Origin: Kytococcus schroeteri
GTDB lineage: Bacteria; Actinomycetota; Actinomycetes; Actinomycetales; Dermatophilaceae
Direction of reading: 5' to 3'
DNA: 64,000 nucleotides
NCBI RefSeq assembly: GCF_042433515.1
Contig: NZ_JBHLVH010000004.1
Coordinates: 1-64,000 of the forward strand
Under the pieces are notes generated by a model that was not told the origin of the DNA, searched no databases, and saw only the letters and a list, made by a program, of their open reading frames with translations. Shown here in pieces: positions 33,422 to 42,457 of this stretch (within the stretch, counting starts at the first letter, position 1; every line of letters begins with the position of its first letter). Both the position numbers and the translations under genes were made by a program.

Positions 33422-33426
33422 CGATG

Positions 33427-33499
33427 TGGAGCTAAGGGGATTCGAACCCCTGACCTCTTCCATGCCATGGAAGCGCGCTACCAACTGCGCCATAGCCCC
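33427..33499 (-). tRNA. tRNA-Ala (anticodon GGC)
   Basis: A 73-nucleotide cloverleaf on the minus strand. The 7-bp acceptor contains the G3-U70 pair that identifies alanine tRNA. D-arm GCGC/GCGC; anticodon stem CTTCC/GGAAG with loop ATGGCAT giving anticodon GGC; 5-base variable loop; T-arm AGGGG-TTCGAAT-CCCCT. The discriminator is A73. CCA is not encoded. It reads GCC codons, which are heavily used in this genome. Confidence 0.97.
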
Positions 33500-33595
33500 G
33501 TATCTGGGAGCCGCTCTCTCGGAGCGACCGGTGAATATTACACACATCTTCCCCTCGAATGCCAAATCGGCTTCGTGGTGCGGAATCCTCGGCCC

Positions 33596-34207
33596 TCAGA
33601 CGCCCTCGACACCCACGTTCCAGGCGTCGAGGACCCATCCGGAGCCCCCGATGGTGACCTGAGCCCACCGCGTGTTGCCCAGCGGCCCCAGGGAGGACTG
33701 CGTCAGACCGAGCCGGCTGGCCACCAGGGCGCGCGTGGAGAGCCCGTGCCCCACCACGAGGAGGGTTCCCCCCTCATCGATCCCCCGGAGGTGCTCCTCG
33801 ACGGCCTCACCGACACGGACGACGCACTCGGCCAGGGTCTCCCCCGTCCCTCCACGTCGCGGGTCCTCCCCGGACCGCAGGGCGGCCAGGGTGTCCGCCC
33901 ACCGCGGGTCCCCGGCCAGCTCGCTGCGGAGCCTGCCCTGCCACTGGCCCATGTGCACCTCGCGCAGTCGCGCGTCGGTGAGGACCCCCACCCCCAGCAG
34001 GTCCCCCACCTCCCGGGCGGTCGCCGAGGCCCGGGCCAGGTCCGAGCTCACCACCGCGTCCGGGCGCAGACCGGCCAGCAGGGGCGCAGCGCGCCGCGCC
34101 TGCTCGCGTCCGGTCCGGTCCAGGGGCGTGTCCGCCTGCCCCTGGTAGCGGCCGGCCGCGTTGTCCGCGGTCCGGCCGTGGCGCTGCAGCAGCAGCGTCC
34201 GGGTCAC
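33596..34207 (-). CDS. histidine phosphatase family protein (phosphoglycerate mutase-like)
   Basis: 203 residues. The phosphohistidine motif LLQRHGRTADN is at the N-terminus, with SSDLARASATA, a Glu in LREVHMGQWQG, and the second His in LLVVGHGLSTRAL. The partner dPGM/cobC-like family acts on small phosphoesters; the substrate is unknown. The GTG at 34207 overlaps the rsfS stop. In actinobacteria this gene commonly follows nadD-rsfS, as here. Confidence 0.9.
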   Translation of the reverse strand: MTRTLLLQRHGRTADNAAGRYQGQADTPLDRTGREQARRAAPLLAGLRPDAVVSSDLARASATAREVGDLLGVGVLTDARLREVHMGQWQGRLRSELAGDPRWADTLAALRSGEDPRRGGTGETLAECVVRVGEAVEEHLRGIDEGGTLLVVGHGLSTRALVASRLGLTQSSLGPLGNTRWAQVTIGGSGWVLDAWNVGVEGV

Positions 34208-34641
34208 TGACCGTCCTGCGGCAGCCACCACGGGCGCTGGGCCTCGGACTGGGCGGCGGTCTCCCCGCGGCCCTCCGGGTGCTCGGGCAGCTGCAGGTCC
34301 ACCGCGGGGCAGTCCTTCCACAGGCGCTGCAGGTCGTAGAACTCGCGGTCCTCGGTGTGCTGCACGTGCAGCACCACGTCGCCGAAGTCCACGAGGACCC
34401 AGCGGTTCTCGCGCTCCCCCTCGCGCCGGCGCGGCTTGACGCCCGCCGCGATGCAGGCGTCGGTCACGGCATCGACCACGGCGTGCACCTGGCGCTCGGT
34501 GGGCGCGGACGCGATGAGGAAGATGTCCGTCAGGGCGAGGTGCTCGCTGACGTCCAGCGCCACGATCTCCTCGGCGAACTTGTCGTCGGCGGCGCGGGCG
34601 GCGGTGCGGGCCAGCTCGATGGCCTCGGGGGTGGCGGTCAC
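34204..34641 (-). CDS. rsfS: ribosome silencing factor RsfS
   Basis: 145 residues. The DUF143 core includes ALDVSEHLALTDIFLIASAPTERQVHAV and GERENRWVLVDFGDVVLHVQ, followed by FYDLQRLWKDCP. It binds ribosomal protein L14 and blocks subunit joining when nutrients are short. GTG start at 34641, overlapping nadD by 4 bases. A 25-residue tail after the core is not conserved. Confidence 0.95.
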   Translation of the reverse strand: MTATPEAIELARTAARAADDKFAEEIVALDVSEHLALTDIFLIASAPTERQVHAVVDAVTDACIAAGVKPRRREGERENRWVLVDFGDVVLHVQHTEDREFYDLQRLWKDCPAVDLQLPEHPEGRGETAAQSEAQRPWWLPQDGQ

Positions 34642-35351
34642 GCGGTGTCCTCCTGGACGGGGTCTGCGGAGTCGGTCGCCGGCGTCACCCGTGCGGGGGC
34701 CGGAGTGCTGTCGTGCTCGGGGGTGGCCGACGGCAGGATGGCGTCGAAGTCCTCGCCCTCCCCCGCCGTGGCCTCGGGCGTGTAGAGGCCGTGCTTGTTG
34801 ATGTACTGCACCACGCCGTCCGGCACCAGGTACCAGACCGGCAGCCCGGACTCGACGCGGTGGCGGCAGTCGGTGGAGCTGATGGCCATGGCCGGGATCT
34901 CGGTGAGCGTCACCTTGTCCTGCGGCAGGCCGGTGGCGCTCAGCTCGTGGCCCGGCCGGCTCACGCCGATGAAGTGCGCGAGCTCCCAGAGCTCCTCGAC
35001 GCCCTTCCAAGACAGGATCTGCCCGAGGGCGTCGGCACCGGTGATGAAGAAGAGCTCGGCCTCGGGGTGCATCCGCTTGAGGTCAACGAGCGTGTCCCGC
35101 GTGTACGTGGGGCCCGGCCGGTCGATGTCGACCCGGCTCACCGAGAAGCGGGGGTTGGACGCGGTGGCGACCACCGTCATCAGGTAGCGGTCCTCGGCCG
35201 GGGAGACGCGCTTGCCCTCCTTCTGCCACGGGCGACCCGTGGGGACGAAGAGCACCTGGTCGAGACCGAAGGTGGCGGCCACCTCGCTGGCCGCCACCAG
35301 GTGTCCGTGGTGGATGGGGTCGAAGGTCCCACCCATCACACCGAGACGCAT
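34638..35351 (-). CDS. nadD: nicotinate-nucleotide adenylyltransferase
   Basis: 237 residues. The nucleotidyltransferase motif GGTFDPIHHGHL is near residue 7, with FVPTGRPWQK and the ISSTDCRHRVESGLPVWYLVPDGVVQYI motif (ISSTxxR) later. It makes deamido-NAD from nicotinate mononucleotide and ATP. The C-terminal 45 residues are an acidic/Ala/Thr-rich tail beyond the fold. The ATG at 35351 gives the conserved MRLGVMGGTF start. Confidence 0.95.
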   Translation of the reverse strand: MRLGVMGGTFDPIHHGHLVAASEVAATFGLDQVLFVPTGRPWQKEGKRVSPAEDRYLMTVVATASNPRFSVSRVDIDRPGPTYTRDTLVDLKRMHPEAELFFITGADALGQILSWKGVEELWELAHFIGVSRPGHELSATGLPQDKVTLTEIPAMAISSTDCRHRVESGLPVWYLVPDGVVQYINKHGLYTPEATAGEGEDFDAILPSATPEHDSTPAPARVTPATDSADPVQEDTA

Positions 35352-35353
35352 CG

Positions 35354-35584
35354 TCAGCGACGACCCGCCCGGCTCCGTCGACGCCCGTGACGGATGTGGT
35401 CGGCGGCGAACTCCTCGTCGCGCGGGTCCATGGGCACGGCGTGGCGGAACTGCCACAGGATGAACAGCAGCGCCATGAGGACGGCCAGCGCGATGACGCC
35501 GAACCAGATGGGGGCGAAGGGGAGCTCCATGCCGTGGTGGGCGGACTCCCCGCCCTCGGTGATGACCGCGAGAACGTTGTGCAT
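35354..35584 (-). CDS. small membrane protein between obgE and nadD
   Basis: 76 residues: a short N-terminus, one membrane segment (IWFGVIALAVLMALLFILW, about residues 26-44), then a charged cytoplasmic tail with MDPRDEEFAADHIRHGRRR. An AGGA lies 8 bases before the ATG at 35584; a second ATG at 35593 is less well placed. It ends 2 bases before nadD. Function unknown; small membrane proteins at this position occur in other actinobacteria. Confidence 0.75.
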   Translation of the reverse strand: MHNVLAVITEGGESAHHGMELPFAPIWFGVIALAVLMALLFILWQFRHAVPMDPRDEEFAADHIRHGRRRSRAGRR

Positions 35585-35611
35585 GAGGGGCATCCTACCG
35601 GCCGGCACCCG

Positions 35612-37114
35612 TCAGTCGTCGGCGGTCCAGATGCCCGCGCGGCGCTCGGCCTCCATCTCCCGGCGCACCTCGCTCTCGGCGTCCTTGCGGGCGTGGAAGG
35701 CCTCGCGCTTCTCCGCGCGGGTAGGGCGCGAACGCTCCTCCAGGCGCAGGTCCGAACCGCGCGACCCCAGGTGCTCCGCCCCGGCGGTGATGGTGGGCTC
35801 CCAGTCGAACACGATGCCGTCCCCGGCCCCGATGACGACCGTGTCACCGGCCACGGCCCCGGCGGCCACCAGCTGGTCCTCGACCCCGGCGCGCTGCAGG
35901 CGGTCGGCCAGGTAGCCGACGGCCTCGTCGTTGGCGAAGTCGGTCTGCTTGGTCCAGCGCTCCACGCGCTCCCCGACCACCCGGAAGAAGTGGCCGTCGT
36001 GGGTGTTCTCGCGGGTGATGGTGAATCCGCTGTCGTCGCGCGCCTTCGGGCGCACCACCACACGCTCGGGCTCGGCCGGCGGCAGGCTGGCCCGGTGGGC
36101 AGCCACGTGACGGGCCAGGGAGAACTTCAGCGGCTCCAGGCCCATGTGAGCCACCGCGGAGACGACGTGCACCTCGACACCGCGCTCACGCAGCATCGGC
36201 TCCACCATCTCGGCCAGCTCGCGCGCCTCGGGCACGTCGGCCTTGTTGAGCACCACCACCCGGGTGCGCTCGGCCAACGGCCGGCCGCCCAGCGCCTCGT
36301 CGGGCACGTACTGGCGCAGCTCGGCCTCGATGACGTCGAGGTCGGTGAGCGGGTCACGGCCCGGCTCGAGGGTGGCGCAGTCCACCACGTGCACCAGGAC
36401 GCCGCAGCGCTCCACGTGGCGCAGGAACTCCAGGCCCAGCCCCTTGCCCTGCGCGGCACCCGGGATGAGCCCCGGGACGTCGGCCACGGTGAAGCGGGCG
36501 TCGCCGGCGGTGACGACGCCGAGGTTGGGCACCAGGGTGGTGAAGGGGTAGTCGGCGATCTTCGGGCGCGCCGAGCTGAGCACGGAGACCAGCGAGGACT
36601 TGCCAGCCGAGGGAAAACCGATGAGGGCCACGTCGGCCAGGGTCTTGAGCTCCAGGACGAGCTCGACCTCCTCGCCGGGCTCGCCGAGCAGCGCGAAGCC
36701 GGGCGCCTTGCGACGGCGGGAGGCCAGCGCCTTGTTGCCCAGGCCGCCGACGCCACCGCGGGCGGCGATGAAACGGGTCCCGTGGCCCACGAGGTCGGCG
36801 AGCACCTCGCCGGAGCGGGTCTTCACCACCGTGCCCTCGGGCACCCGGAGCACCATGTCCTCGCCGTTGGCGCCGTTGCGCTCGTCGCCCTCCCCCGGCT
36901 GGCCGTTGGGGGCGCTGCGGTGCGGTCCGCGGTGGTACTCCAGCAGCGTGGTCACCTGGGCGTCGACCTCCAGGACGACGTCACCACCGTGCCCACCGTT
37001 GCCGCCGTCGGGTCCGCCGAGCGGCTTGAACTTCTCACGGTGCACGGAGGCCACGCCGTGGCCACCCTTGCCGGCGGCGAGGTGCAGGACCACGCGGTCC
37101 ACGAAGGTCGTCAT
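35612..37114 (-). CDS. obgE: GTPase ObgE/CgtA
   Basis: 500 residues. The Obg glycine-rich domain (about 1-158, VVLHLAAGKGGHGVASVHREKF...GGPDGGNGG) is followed by the G domain with GFPSAGKSS, DVPGLIPGA and NKADVPE, an OCT domain (RVVGERVERWTKQTDF), then a charged tail of about 55 residues typical of actinobacterial Obg. It is essential for 50S assembly and the stress response. It lies downstream of rplU-rpmA but beyond a strong hairpin. Confidence 0.96.
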   Translation of the reverse strand: MTTFVDRVVLHLAAGKGGHGVASVHREKFKPLGGPDGGNGGHGGDVVLEVDAQVTTLLEYHRGPHRSAPNGQPGEGDERNGANGEDMVLRVPEGTVVKTRSGEVLADLVGHGTRFIAARGGVGGLGNKALASRRRKAPGFALLGEPGEEVELVLELKTLADVALIGFPSAGKSSLVSVLSSARPKIADYPFTTLVPNLGVVTAGDARFTVADVPGLIPGAAQGKGLGLEFLRHVERCGVLVHVVDCATLEPGRDPLTDLDVIEAELRQYVPDEALGGRPLAERTRVVVLNKADVPEARELAEMVEPMLRERGVEVHVVSAVAHMGLEPLKFSLARHVAAHRASLPPAEPERVVVRPKARDDSGFTITRENTHDGHFFRVVGERVERWTKQTDFANDEAVGYLADRLQRAGVEDQLVAAGAVAGDTVVIGAGDGIVFDWEPTITAGAEHLGSRGSDLRLEERSRPTRAEKREAFHARKDAESEVRREMEAERRAGIWTADD

Positions 37115-37156
37115 CAGGGGTCTCCGGTACTGCTCGGGGGTGGGTGGTGCACAACG

Positions 37157-37197
37157 CCGACGGGGGCGATGCCTCAGTGTGGCATCGCCCCCGTCGG
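37157..37197 (-). terminator. perfect 17-bp hairpin between rpmA and obgE
   Basis: Arms 37157-37173 and 37181-37197 are exactly complementary around a 7-base loop. It lies 50 bases past the rpmA stop, so it probably limits readthrough from the ribosomal protein genes into obgE. Confidence 0.75.
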
Positions 37198-37247
37198 GGT
37201 GGTCGCCGTGGCGACCTCGTCGCGGTGCGTGACCGCGGGAAACCGTG

Positions 37248-37511
37248 TCAGGCGGTGGCGTCGGCGCCCACGACGGACACCGTCTTGCGGCCGCGCTTGC
37301 TGCCGAACTCGACGGAACCGGCGGACAGCGCGAACAGCGTGTCGTCCTTGCCGCGGCCCACGTTCTCACCGGGGTGGAAGTGGGTGCCGCGCTGACGCAC
37401 GATGATCTCGCCGGCGTTCACCAACTGGCCACCGAAGCGCTTCACGCCGAGGCGCTGCGCGTTCGAGTCACGGCCGTTCTTGGACGAAGACACGCCCTTC
37501 TTGCTTGCCAT
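37248..37511 (-). CDS. rpmA: 50S ribosomal protein L27
   Basis: 87 residues. The basic N-terminus MASKKGVSSSKNGRDSNAQRLGVKRFGGQ and the IIVRQRGTHFHPGENVGRGKDDTLFAL core are diagnostic of L27, which reaches the peptidyl-transferase centre. There is no cleavable N-terminal extension of the Firmicutes type. It pairs with rplU 42 bases upstream. Confidence 0.97.
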   Translation of the reverse strand: MASKKGVSSSKNGRDSNAQRLGVKRFGGQLVNAGEIIVRQRGTHFHPGENVGRGKDDTLFALSAGSVEFGSKRGRKTVSVVGADATA

Positions 37512-37553
37512 GTCGCTTCTCCCTCGTTCTGCTCGATCGGGCCCGGAGGCTGA

Positions 37554-37862
37554 TCAGGCGTTGATCGCCGTGATCTTGACCTCGGTCAGCGGCTGGCGGT
37601 GACCCTGGCGCCGCTTGTAACCGGTCTTGTTCTTGTAGTGCTGGATGGTGATCTTGGGGCCCTTGGCGGCACCCACGATCTCGGCCTTCACGCTCGCCGA
37701 GGCGAGCTTGTCGGAGGCGGCGGTGACGGTGGAGCCGTCGACGAGCAGGAGCGGCTGCAGGTCAATGCTCTCGCCGGGCTCACCGGCCACCTTGTCGACG
37801 GTGAGCACGTCACCGACGGAAACCTTCTCCTGGCGGCCACCGGCGCGGACGATCGCGTACAC
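37554..37862 (-). CDS. rplU: 50S ribosomal protein L21
   Basis: 102 residues from the GTG at 37862, which gives the family-standard VYAIVRAGGRQEKVSVGDV start and normal length. An ATG ten codons earlier (37892) would add an unconserved segment. The C-terminal YKNKTGYKRRQGHRQPLTEVKI matches L21, which binds 23S rRNA. Confidence 0.95.
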   Translation of the reverse strand: MYAIVRAGGRQEKVSVGDVLTVDKVAGEPGESIDLQPLLLVDGSTVTAASDKLASASVKAEIVGAAKGPKITIQHYKNKTGYKRRQGHRQPLTEVKITAINA

Positions 37863-38119
37863 GTTGAGCTCACTCTCTGGTCTGCTGGACAACTGGTTCG
37901 GGGTGTTCGTGACGACCCCGGGCGAGCCCTGGGGCCGATGGGCACCGTGCCCGGTCGGGCGGGCGCCTCACGGATCGTGACGAACGACGGCGCGCCACTC
38001 GCTGCTCCATGCGCTCTCGCACAGGGGCCTCGGGGTCGCGTTCCCTCCACCACCTCGTTGCTCACGAGGTCCGAAGAGACACGGTCGGCGCGCCGACGTT
38101 CCACTCTACATGTTCGGTG

Positions 38120-38139
38120 ACCTCGGCTCAAGCCGAGGT
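38120..38139 (-). terminator. short hairpin at the rne stop codon
   Basis: ACCTCGGC-TCAA-GCCGAGGT sits over the rne stop. The stem is 8 bp. It could end the rne message or protect its 3' end. The remaining ~230 bases to rplU should hold the rplU promoter, which I could not pick out. Confidence 0.45.
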
Positions 38140-40911
38140 GGACTCACCGCCCTGGGGTGCGACCGCACGTCGACGGGGAGCCCGACGGCGCACCGTGCTG
38201 GTCTCGGCCACGCCGGCACCACCGGCGACGCTGGTGGTGGCCGCCGGGGCGGCCGGCGCCTCGACGCTGGGGGCCCCGCTGGCCGTCCGCGCCACGCGGC
38301 GCGCGGTGGAACGACGCACCGTGGCCGCCGGGGCGGGCTCGGCGGCGTCCGCCACCGGCGCCCCCACGTAGGGCTCACCCTCGCCCTCGGGCTCGACGGG
38401 CACGGACGGACGACGGCCGATGCGACCGGTCACGACCGGCGCCGGCTCGGCCGGGGCCACGGCCTCGGGGGCGGAACCAGGCGACGCGGCAGCCTCGCTC
38501 TCGGGCTCGCTGACCTGCGCGGCGACCTGCTGCGGGGCGGGCACCGGCTGGGCGCTCTCCGCGGCGGGGCCCTCGGGTGCGGCCTGCGGCGTGGAGGCCA
38601 TGTCCTCGGCACGGGCCACGGGCACACCACCCTCGGTCTCGCCCTTGAGCGCGGCTGCGTGGACGGCCCGCGCGATCTGGGCCACCGACGGCCCGGAGGG
38701 ACGGCGCTGCGTGCTCTCCTGGGCGCGGGCCTCCCCACCCTGGGACGAGCCACCGCCCTGGCCGCGGCCGGAACGGCGTCCGCCGCCGCCCTTCGGGGCC
38801 ACCGGGGCGTCCTTCACCACCAGACCGTGGCCGTCGCAGTGCTGGCACTCCTCGCCGTAGACCTCCACGAGGCCGCTGCCCACGCGCTTGCGGGTCATCT
38901 GCACCAGGCCCAGCGAGGTGACCTCGGCCACCTGGTGCTTCGTGCGGTCGCGGGCCAGGCACTCCACCAGGCGGCGCACCACGAGGTCGCGGTTGCTCTC
39001 GAGCACCATGTCGATGAAGTCCACGACGATGATGCCGCCGATGTCGCGCAGGCGGAGCTGCCGGACGATCTCCTCGGCCGCCTCGATGTTGTTCTTGGTG
39101 ACGGTCTCCTCGAGGTTGCCGCCCGAGCCCACGAACTTTCCGGTGTTGACGTCGATGACGGTCATCGCCTCGGTGCGGTCGATGATCAGCGACCCGCCCG
39201 AGGGCAGCCAGACCTTGCGGTCCATCGCCTTGGCGATCTGCTCCTGCACCCGGAAGTGGTCGAACAGGTCCTCCTGCTCCTCCCACCGCTTCAACTTGCT
39301 CGACAGGTCGGGGGCGACGGCGTCGACGTACCCGTTCACCTCGTCCCAGGCCCGGTCGCCGGAGACCACGAGCGAGCCGAAGTCCTCGTTGAAGACGTCG
39401 CGGATCACGCGCGTGGTGAGGTCGGGCTCACCGTGCACCATCACCGGCGCCGAGCCCTTGGCCTCGGTGGCGGCGATGCGCTCCCACTGGGCGGTGAGGC
39501 GCTCGACGTCGGCGCGCAGCTCGGCCTCCGAGGCACCCTCGGCGGCCGTGCGCACGATGACGCCCGCCTCGGCCGGGACGACGTCCTTGAGGATCTTCTT
39601 CAGGCGCGCCCGCTCGGTGTCCGGCAGCTTGCGGCTGATGCCGGTGGTGGTGTTGCCCGGCACGTAGACCAGGTAGCGCCCCGGCAGGGAGACCTGCGCG
39701 GTGAGGCGGGCACCCTTGTGGCCGATGGGGTCCTTGGTCACCTGCACCAGCACGGCCTGGCCGGGCTGGAGGGCGGCCTCGATGCGCTTCTGCTCCCCCT
39801 TGGGCAGGCCGGCGGCCTCCCAGTTGACCTCACCGGCGTAGAGCACGCCGTTGCGGCCCTTGCCGATGTCGACGAACGCGGCCTCCATGGAGGGCAGCAC
39901 GTTCTGCACCCGTCCGAGGTAGACGTTGCCCACCATCGTGGTCTGCTGCTTGCGGTCGATGTAGTGCTCCACCAGCACGCCGTCCTCGAGCACGCCCACC
40001 TGGGTGTAGTCGGCGGACTGGCGCACCAGCATCGTGCGCTCCACGCTCTCGCGGCGGGCGAGGAACTCGGCCTCGGTGAGCACGGTGCGCTTGCGGCCGG
40101 CCTCGCGGCCCTCGCGGCGGCGCTGCTTCTTGGCGGCCAGGCGGGTGGAACCCTGGACGCGGGTCACCTCGTCCCCGGCCTCGCCGGTGGCCTCGCTCTG
40201 CTGCTCGCCGCCCTCGCCACGGGACCGCCGGCGCCCACCGCGGGAGCGCTTGCGCGAGCGACGCGAGCGGCTGCTGCGCTCGTGGTCGGTGTCGTCCTCG
40301 CTCTGGTCGTCGGCACCGGCGGATCGCTGCTCGTCGGACTGCTCGGTTGCCTCGTCACCCTCGCGGGAGGCCTCGTCGGCCTGGCCCCGGCCACGACCAC
40401 CCCGGCGGCGACGGGCCCGGCGGCCACCCCGCCCGCCCTCGGACTCGTCGTCAGCGGAGTCCTCACGGTCACGCTCCTCGGACGCCTCCGGGGCCTCGGA
40501 CGCGTCGGCGTCCTGCGCCACGTCCTCGGCGGCCTCACCCCGGCGGCGACGGCGATACGGGCGACGGCGGCGCACACGGCCCTCGCCGCGCGCCTCGTCG
40601 TCCTGGTCCTCGTGGTCGCGCTCCTGGGAACGCTCCTGCTCCGGGGTCTCCTCCGAGGTGGCCTCCGCCCCCTCGTCGCCGCGCCCGCGGCCTCCGCGCT
40701 CACCCCGCGACCGACGACCGCGGCCCTCGCCACGCTGGCGGCGCCCGGTGGGCTGGTCGTCCTCGTCGGACCGGCGGCGCGGGCTGCGCTCGGCCCCACG
40801 GGGCTCCTCGACCTCGTCCTCGGATCGGGAACGAGCGGCGCGGAAGGCGTCGGGGTCGGGTGCCTGGAAGAGCAGCGCGAAGGAACCGGGCTGCTGGGTC
40901 TGGTCCGTCAT
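38128..40911 (-). CDS. rne: ribonuclease E/G family endoribonuclease
   Basis: 927 residues. The catalytic core lies at about residues 285-700: S1 domain with VGNVYLGRVQNVLPSMEAAFVDIG, the 5'-sensor and DNase I-like parts with IDRTEAMTVIDVNTGKFVG (the Asp residues that hold Mg) and GGIIVVDFIDM, and the zinc-link EECQHCDGHG. About 280 residues of Arg/Glu/Asp/Gly-rich sequence precede it and about 200 Ala/Pro/Glu-rich residues follow; both are probably disordered scaffolds for the degradosome. The ATG at 40911 (MTDQTQQPG) is preferred; the open frame upstream is unlike protein. Confidence 0.95.
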   Translation of the reverse strand: MTDQTQQPGSFALLFQAPDPDAFRAARSRSEDEVEEPRGAERSPRRRSDEDDQPTGRRQRGEGRGRRSRGERGGRGRGDEGAEATSEETPEQERSQERDHEDQDDEARGEGRVRRRRPYRRRRRGEAAEDVAQDADASEAPEASEERDREDSADDESEGGRGGRRARRRRGGRGRGQADEASREGDEATEQSDEQRSAGADDQSEDDTDHERSSRSRRSRKRSRGGRRRSRGEGGEQQSEATGEAGDEVTRVQGSTRLAAKKQRRREGREAGRKRTVLTEAEFLARRESVERTMLVRQSADYTQVGVLEDGVLVEHYIDRKQQTTMVGNVYLGRVQNVLPSMEAAFVDIGKGRNGVLYAGEVNWEAAGLPKGEQKRIEAALQPGQAVLVQVTKDPIGHKGARLTAQVSLPGRYLVYVPGNTTTGISRKLPDTERARLKKILKDVVPAEAGVIVRTAAEGASEAELRADVERLTAQWERIAATEAKGSAPVMVHGEPDLTTRVIRDVFNEDFGSLVVSGDRAWDEVNGYVDAVAPDLSSKLKRWEEQEDLFDHFRVQEQIAKAMDRKVWLPSGGSLIIDRTEAMTVIDVNTGKFVGSGGNLEETVTKNNIEAAEEIVRQLRLRDIGGIIVVDFIDMVLESNRDLVVRRLVECLARDRTKHQVAEVTSLGLVQMTRKRVGSGLVEVYGEECQHCDGHGLVVKDAPVAPKGGGGRRSGRGQGGGSSQGGEARAQESTQRRPSGPSVAQIARAVHAAALKGETEGGVPVARAEDMASTPQAAPEGPAAESAQPVPAPQQVAAQVSEPESEAAASPGSAPEAVAPAEPAPVVTGRIGRRPSVPVEPEGEGEPYVGAPVADAAEPAPAATVRRSTARRVARTASGAPSVEAPAAPAATTSVAGGAGVAETSTVRRRAPRRRAVAPQGGESTSA

Positions 40912-41185
40912 GCGGAGACCTCCACCGCAGGAGGGTCGCCACCCGTGCCGGCGACGGATCCCTCCGGTCTGCCGGCGCGACCGTCCACGCGGTCGTTCGT
41001 GCCGCCGTGGGCGGCGAAAAGTCTGGGGTACGGCGTGGCTCGCGCGAGGCGCGTCACCCACCGCCGGCACGCTTCCGGTGGCCGCATCGACCAAGGAGTT
41101 CGCGCCGGGAACGTGCCCCCGGGGTGAGGGGGACGTACCGCCCACAAGTGTCGCACACCACGGGCGGGCCGGCCCGACCCCGCGG
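40912..41185. other. 274-base gap upstream of rne
   Basis: No gene seen. It lies between the rodA stop and the rne start, both on the minus strand. A long rne leader is plausible, since rne messages are often autoregulated through the 5' UTR, but no clear structure was picked out. Confidence 0.3.
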
Positions 41186-42457
41186 TCAGTCGTCCGAGCG
41201 CGTCGCGATGGCCATGGCGTTGAGCAGGCCGAGGGCGATCCACCCCGCGAACATCGAGGACCCGCCGTAGCTCACGAAGGGCAGCGGCACACCCGTCATC
41301 GGCAGCATGCCCATGGTCATGCCCACGTTCTCCGTGGTCTGCGCGGCGAACCAGCAGGCGATGCCCACGGCCACCAGGCGCGGGAAGACGTCCGTCGTGC
41401 GCTGCGCGATGGACAGGGCACGCAGCACCACGAACACCAGCAGCAGCAGCACGAGCAGGCCGCCCACCAGACCGAACTCCTCGGCCACCACGGCGAAGAT
41501 GAAGTCCGACTCGTCCACCGGGAGGAAGCCGCCCTGGGCCTGCCGCCCCTGCAGGTAGCCCTGCCCGAAGAGCCCGCCGGAGCCGACCGCGATCTTGGAC
41601 TGGATGACCTGGTAGCCGGTCCCGCTCGGGTCCTGCTCGGGGTGCAGGAAGGTGGTGAGGCGGTCCATCTGGTGCTTGGCCAGCAGCCCGCTCGTGATGG
41701 CCACGGTGGCCACGGTGACGGCCCCCACGAGCGCGGCCAGCACCCACCACCGGTTGGCCCCCGAGAGGGCCACCACCCCGAACCCCATGAGCCCGATGAT
41801 GATGCCCGAGCCCAGATCGGGCTGCAGCATCACCAGGCCCAGGGTGAGGAACACCAGGGTCCAGGCCAGCACCACCTGCAGCGAGCCGGGCTCGGCCACC
41901 TTGGGGCGCAACCGGTCGCTGAGGATGGCGGCCAGCCCCAGGCAGAGCGCGATCTTCATGAACTCCGTGGGCTGGATGGTGAAGCCACCACCGATGACGA
42001 TCCACGACTTGGCGCCGTAGATCTCCTTGCCGATGACGAGCACCAGGGCCAGGCCGGCCCAGCCCAGGAGCACCACCCACGGGGTGAGGCTCCGCAGCCG
42101 GTAGACGTCCAGGCGGGAGATCACGGCGAACAGGCCCAGGCCCAGGCCCAGGTTGATGAGGTGCTTGACCGCGGTGGCCGCACCGGTGTCCATGTGGGTG
42201 GTGCTGTAGATGGCCAGGGCGCCGAGCAGGCTCAGCGCCAGGGCCACGCCCACCAACGGCCAGTCCGTGCGCTGCAGCACCCGCTCGACGACCGGCTGCT
42301 CGCGGGGGAGGTCGCTCGGGCGCACCGCGCCGACGGGCGCCGCCCAGCGGTGGGGCACGGTGCTCGGCCTCGCCCCCTCGTCGGTCGGGAACGTCACGGC
42401 GCTGCGCGAGCGCGCGGGGCGGGTGCTCGGCGAGGTCTCGGGGAAGGCTCCGCTCAC
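41186..42457 (-). CDS. rodA: SEDS peptidoglycan glycosyltransferase RodA
   Basis: 423 residues. A disordered N-terminus of about 60 residues is followed by ten or so membrane segments of the FtsW/RodA/SpoVE family: IYGAKSWIVIGGGFTIQPTEFMKIAL, LQPDLGSG with the catalytic Asp, FLPVDESDFIFAVVAEEFGLVG, and TGVPLPFVSYGGSSM near the end. The missing FtsW-type insert and the SWI context favour RodA. It polymerises lipid II with a class B PBP. No mreBCD or PBP gene is next to it; it overlaps ribF instead. Confidence 0.92.
   Translation of the reverse strand: MSGAFPETSPSTRPARSRSAVTFPTDEGARPSTVPHRWAAPVGAVRPSDLPREQPVVERVLQRTDWPLVGVALALSLLGALAIYSTTHMDTGAATAVKHLINLGLGLGLFAVISRLDVYRLRSLTPWVVLLGWAGLALVLVIGKEIYGAKSWIVIGGGFTIQPTEFMKIALCLGLAAILSDRLRPKVAEPGSLQVVLAWTLVFLTLGLVMLQPDLGSGIIIGLMGFGVVALSGANRWWVLAALVGAVTVATVAITSGLLAKHQMDRLTTFLHPEQDPSGTGYQVIQSKIAVGSGGLFGQGYLQGRQAQGGFLPVDESDFIFAVVAEEFGLVGGLLVLLLLVFVVLRALSIAQRTTDVFPRLVAVGIACWFAAQTTENVGMTMGMLPMTGVPLPFVSYGGSSMFAGWIALGLLNAMAIATRSDD

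Noticed and set aside
33427..33499. tRNA-Ala as an integration site of a mobile element
   Set aside because: No integrase, no direct repeat of the tRNA 3' end was noticed nearby, and the flanking genes are ordinary core genes.
38110..41127. A 1005-codon plus-strand frame antisense to rne
   Set aside because: It mirrors the Arg/Glu-rich parts of RNase E and gives Leu/Ala/Gly runs that mimic a membrane protein. The rne frame has the catalytic motifs.
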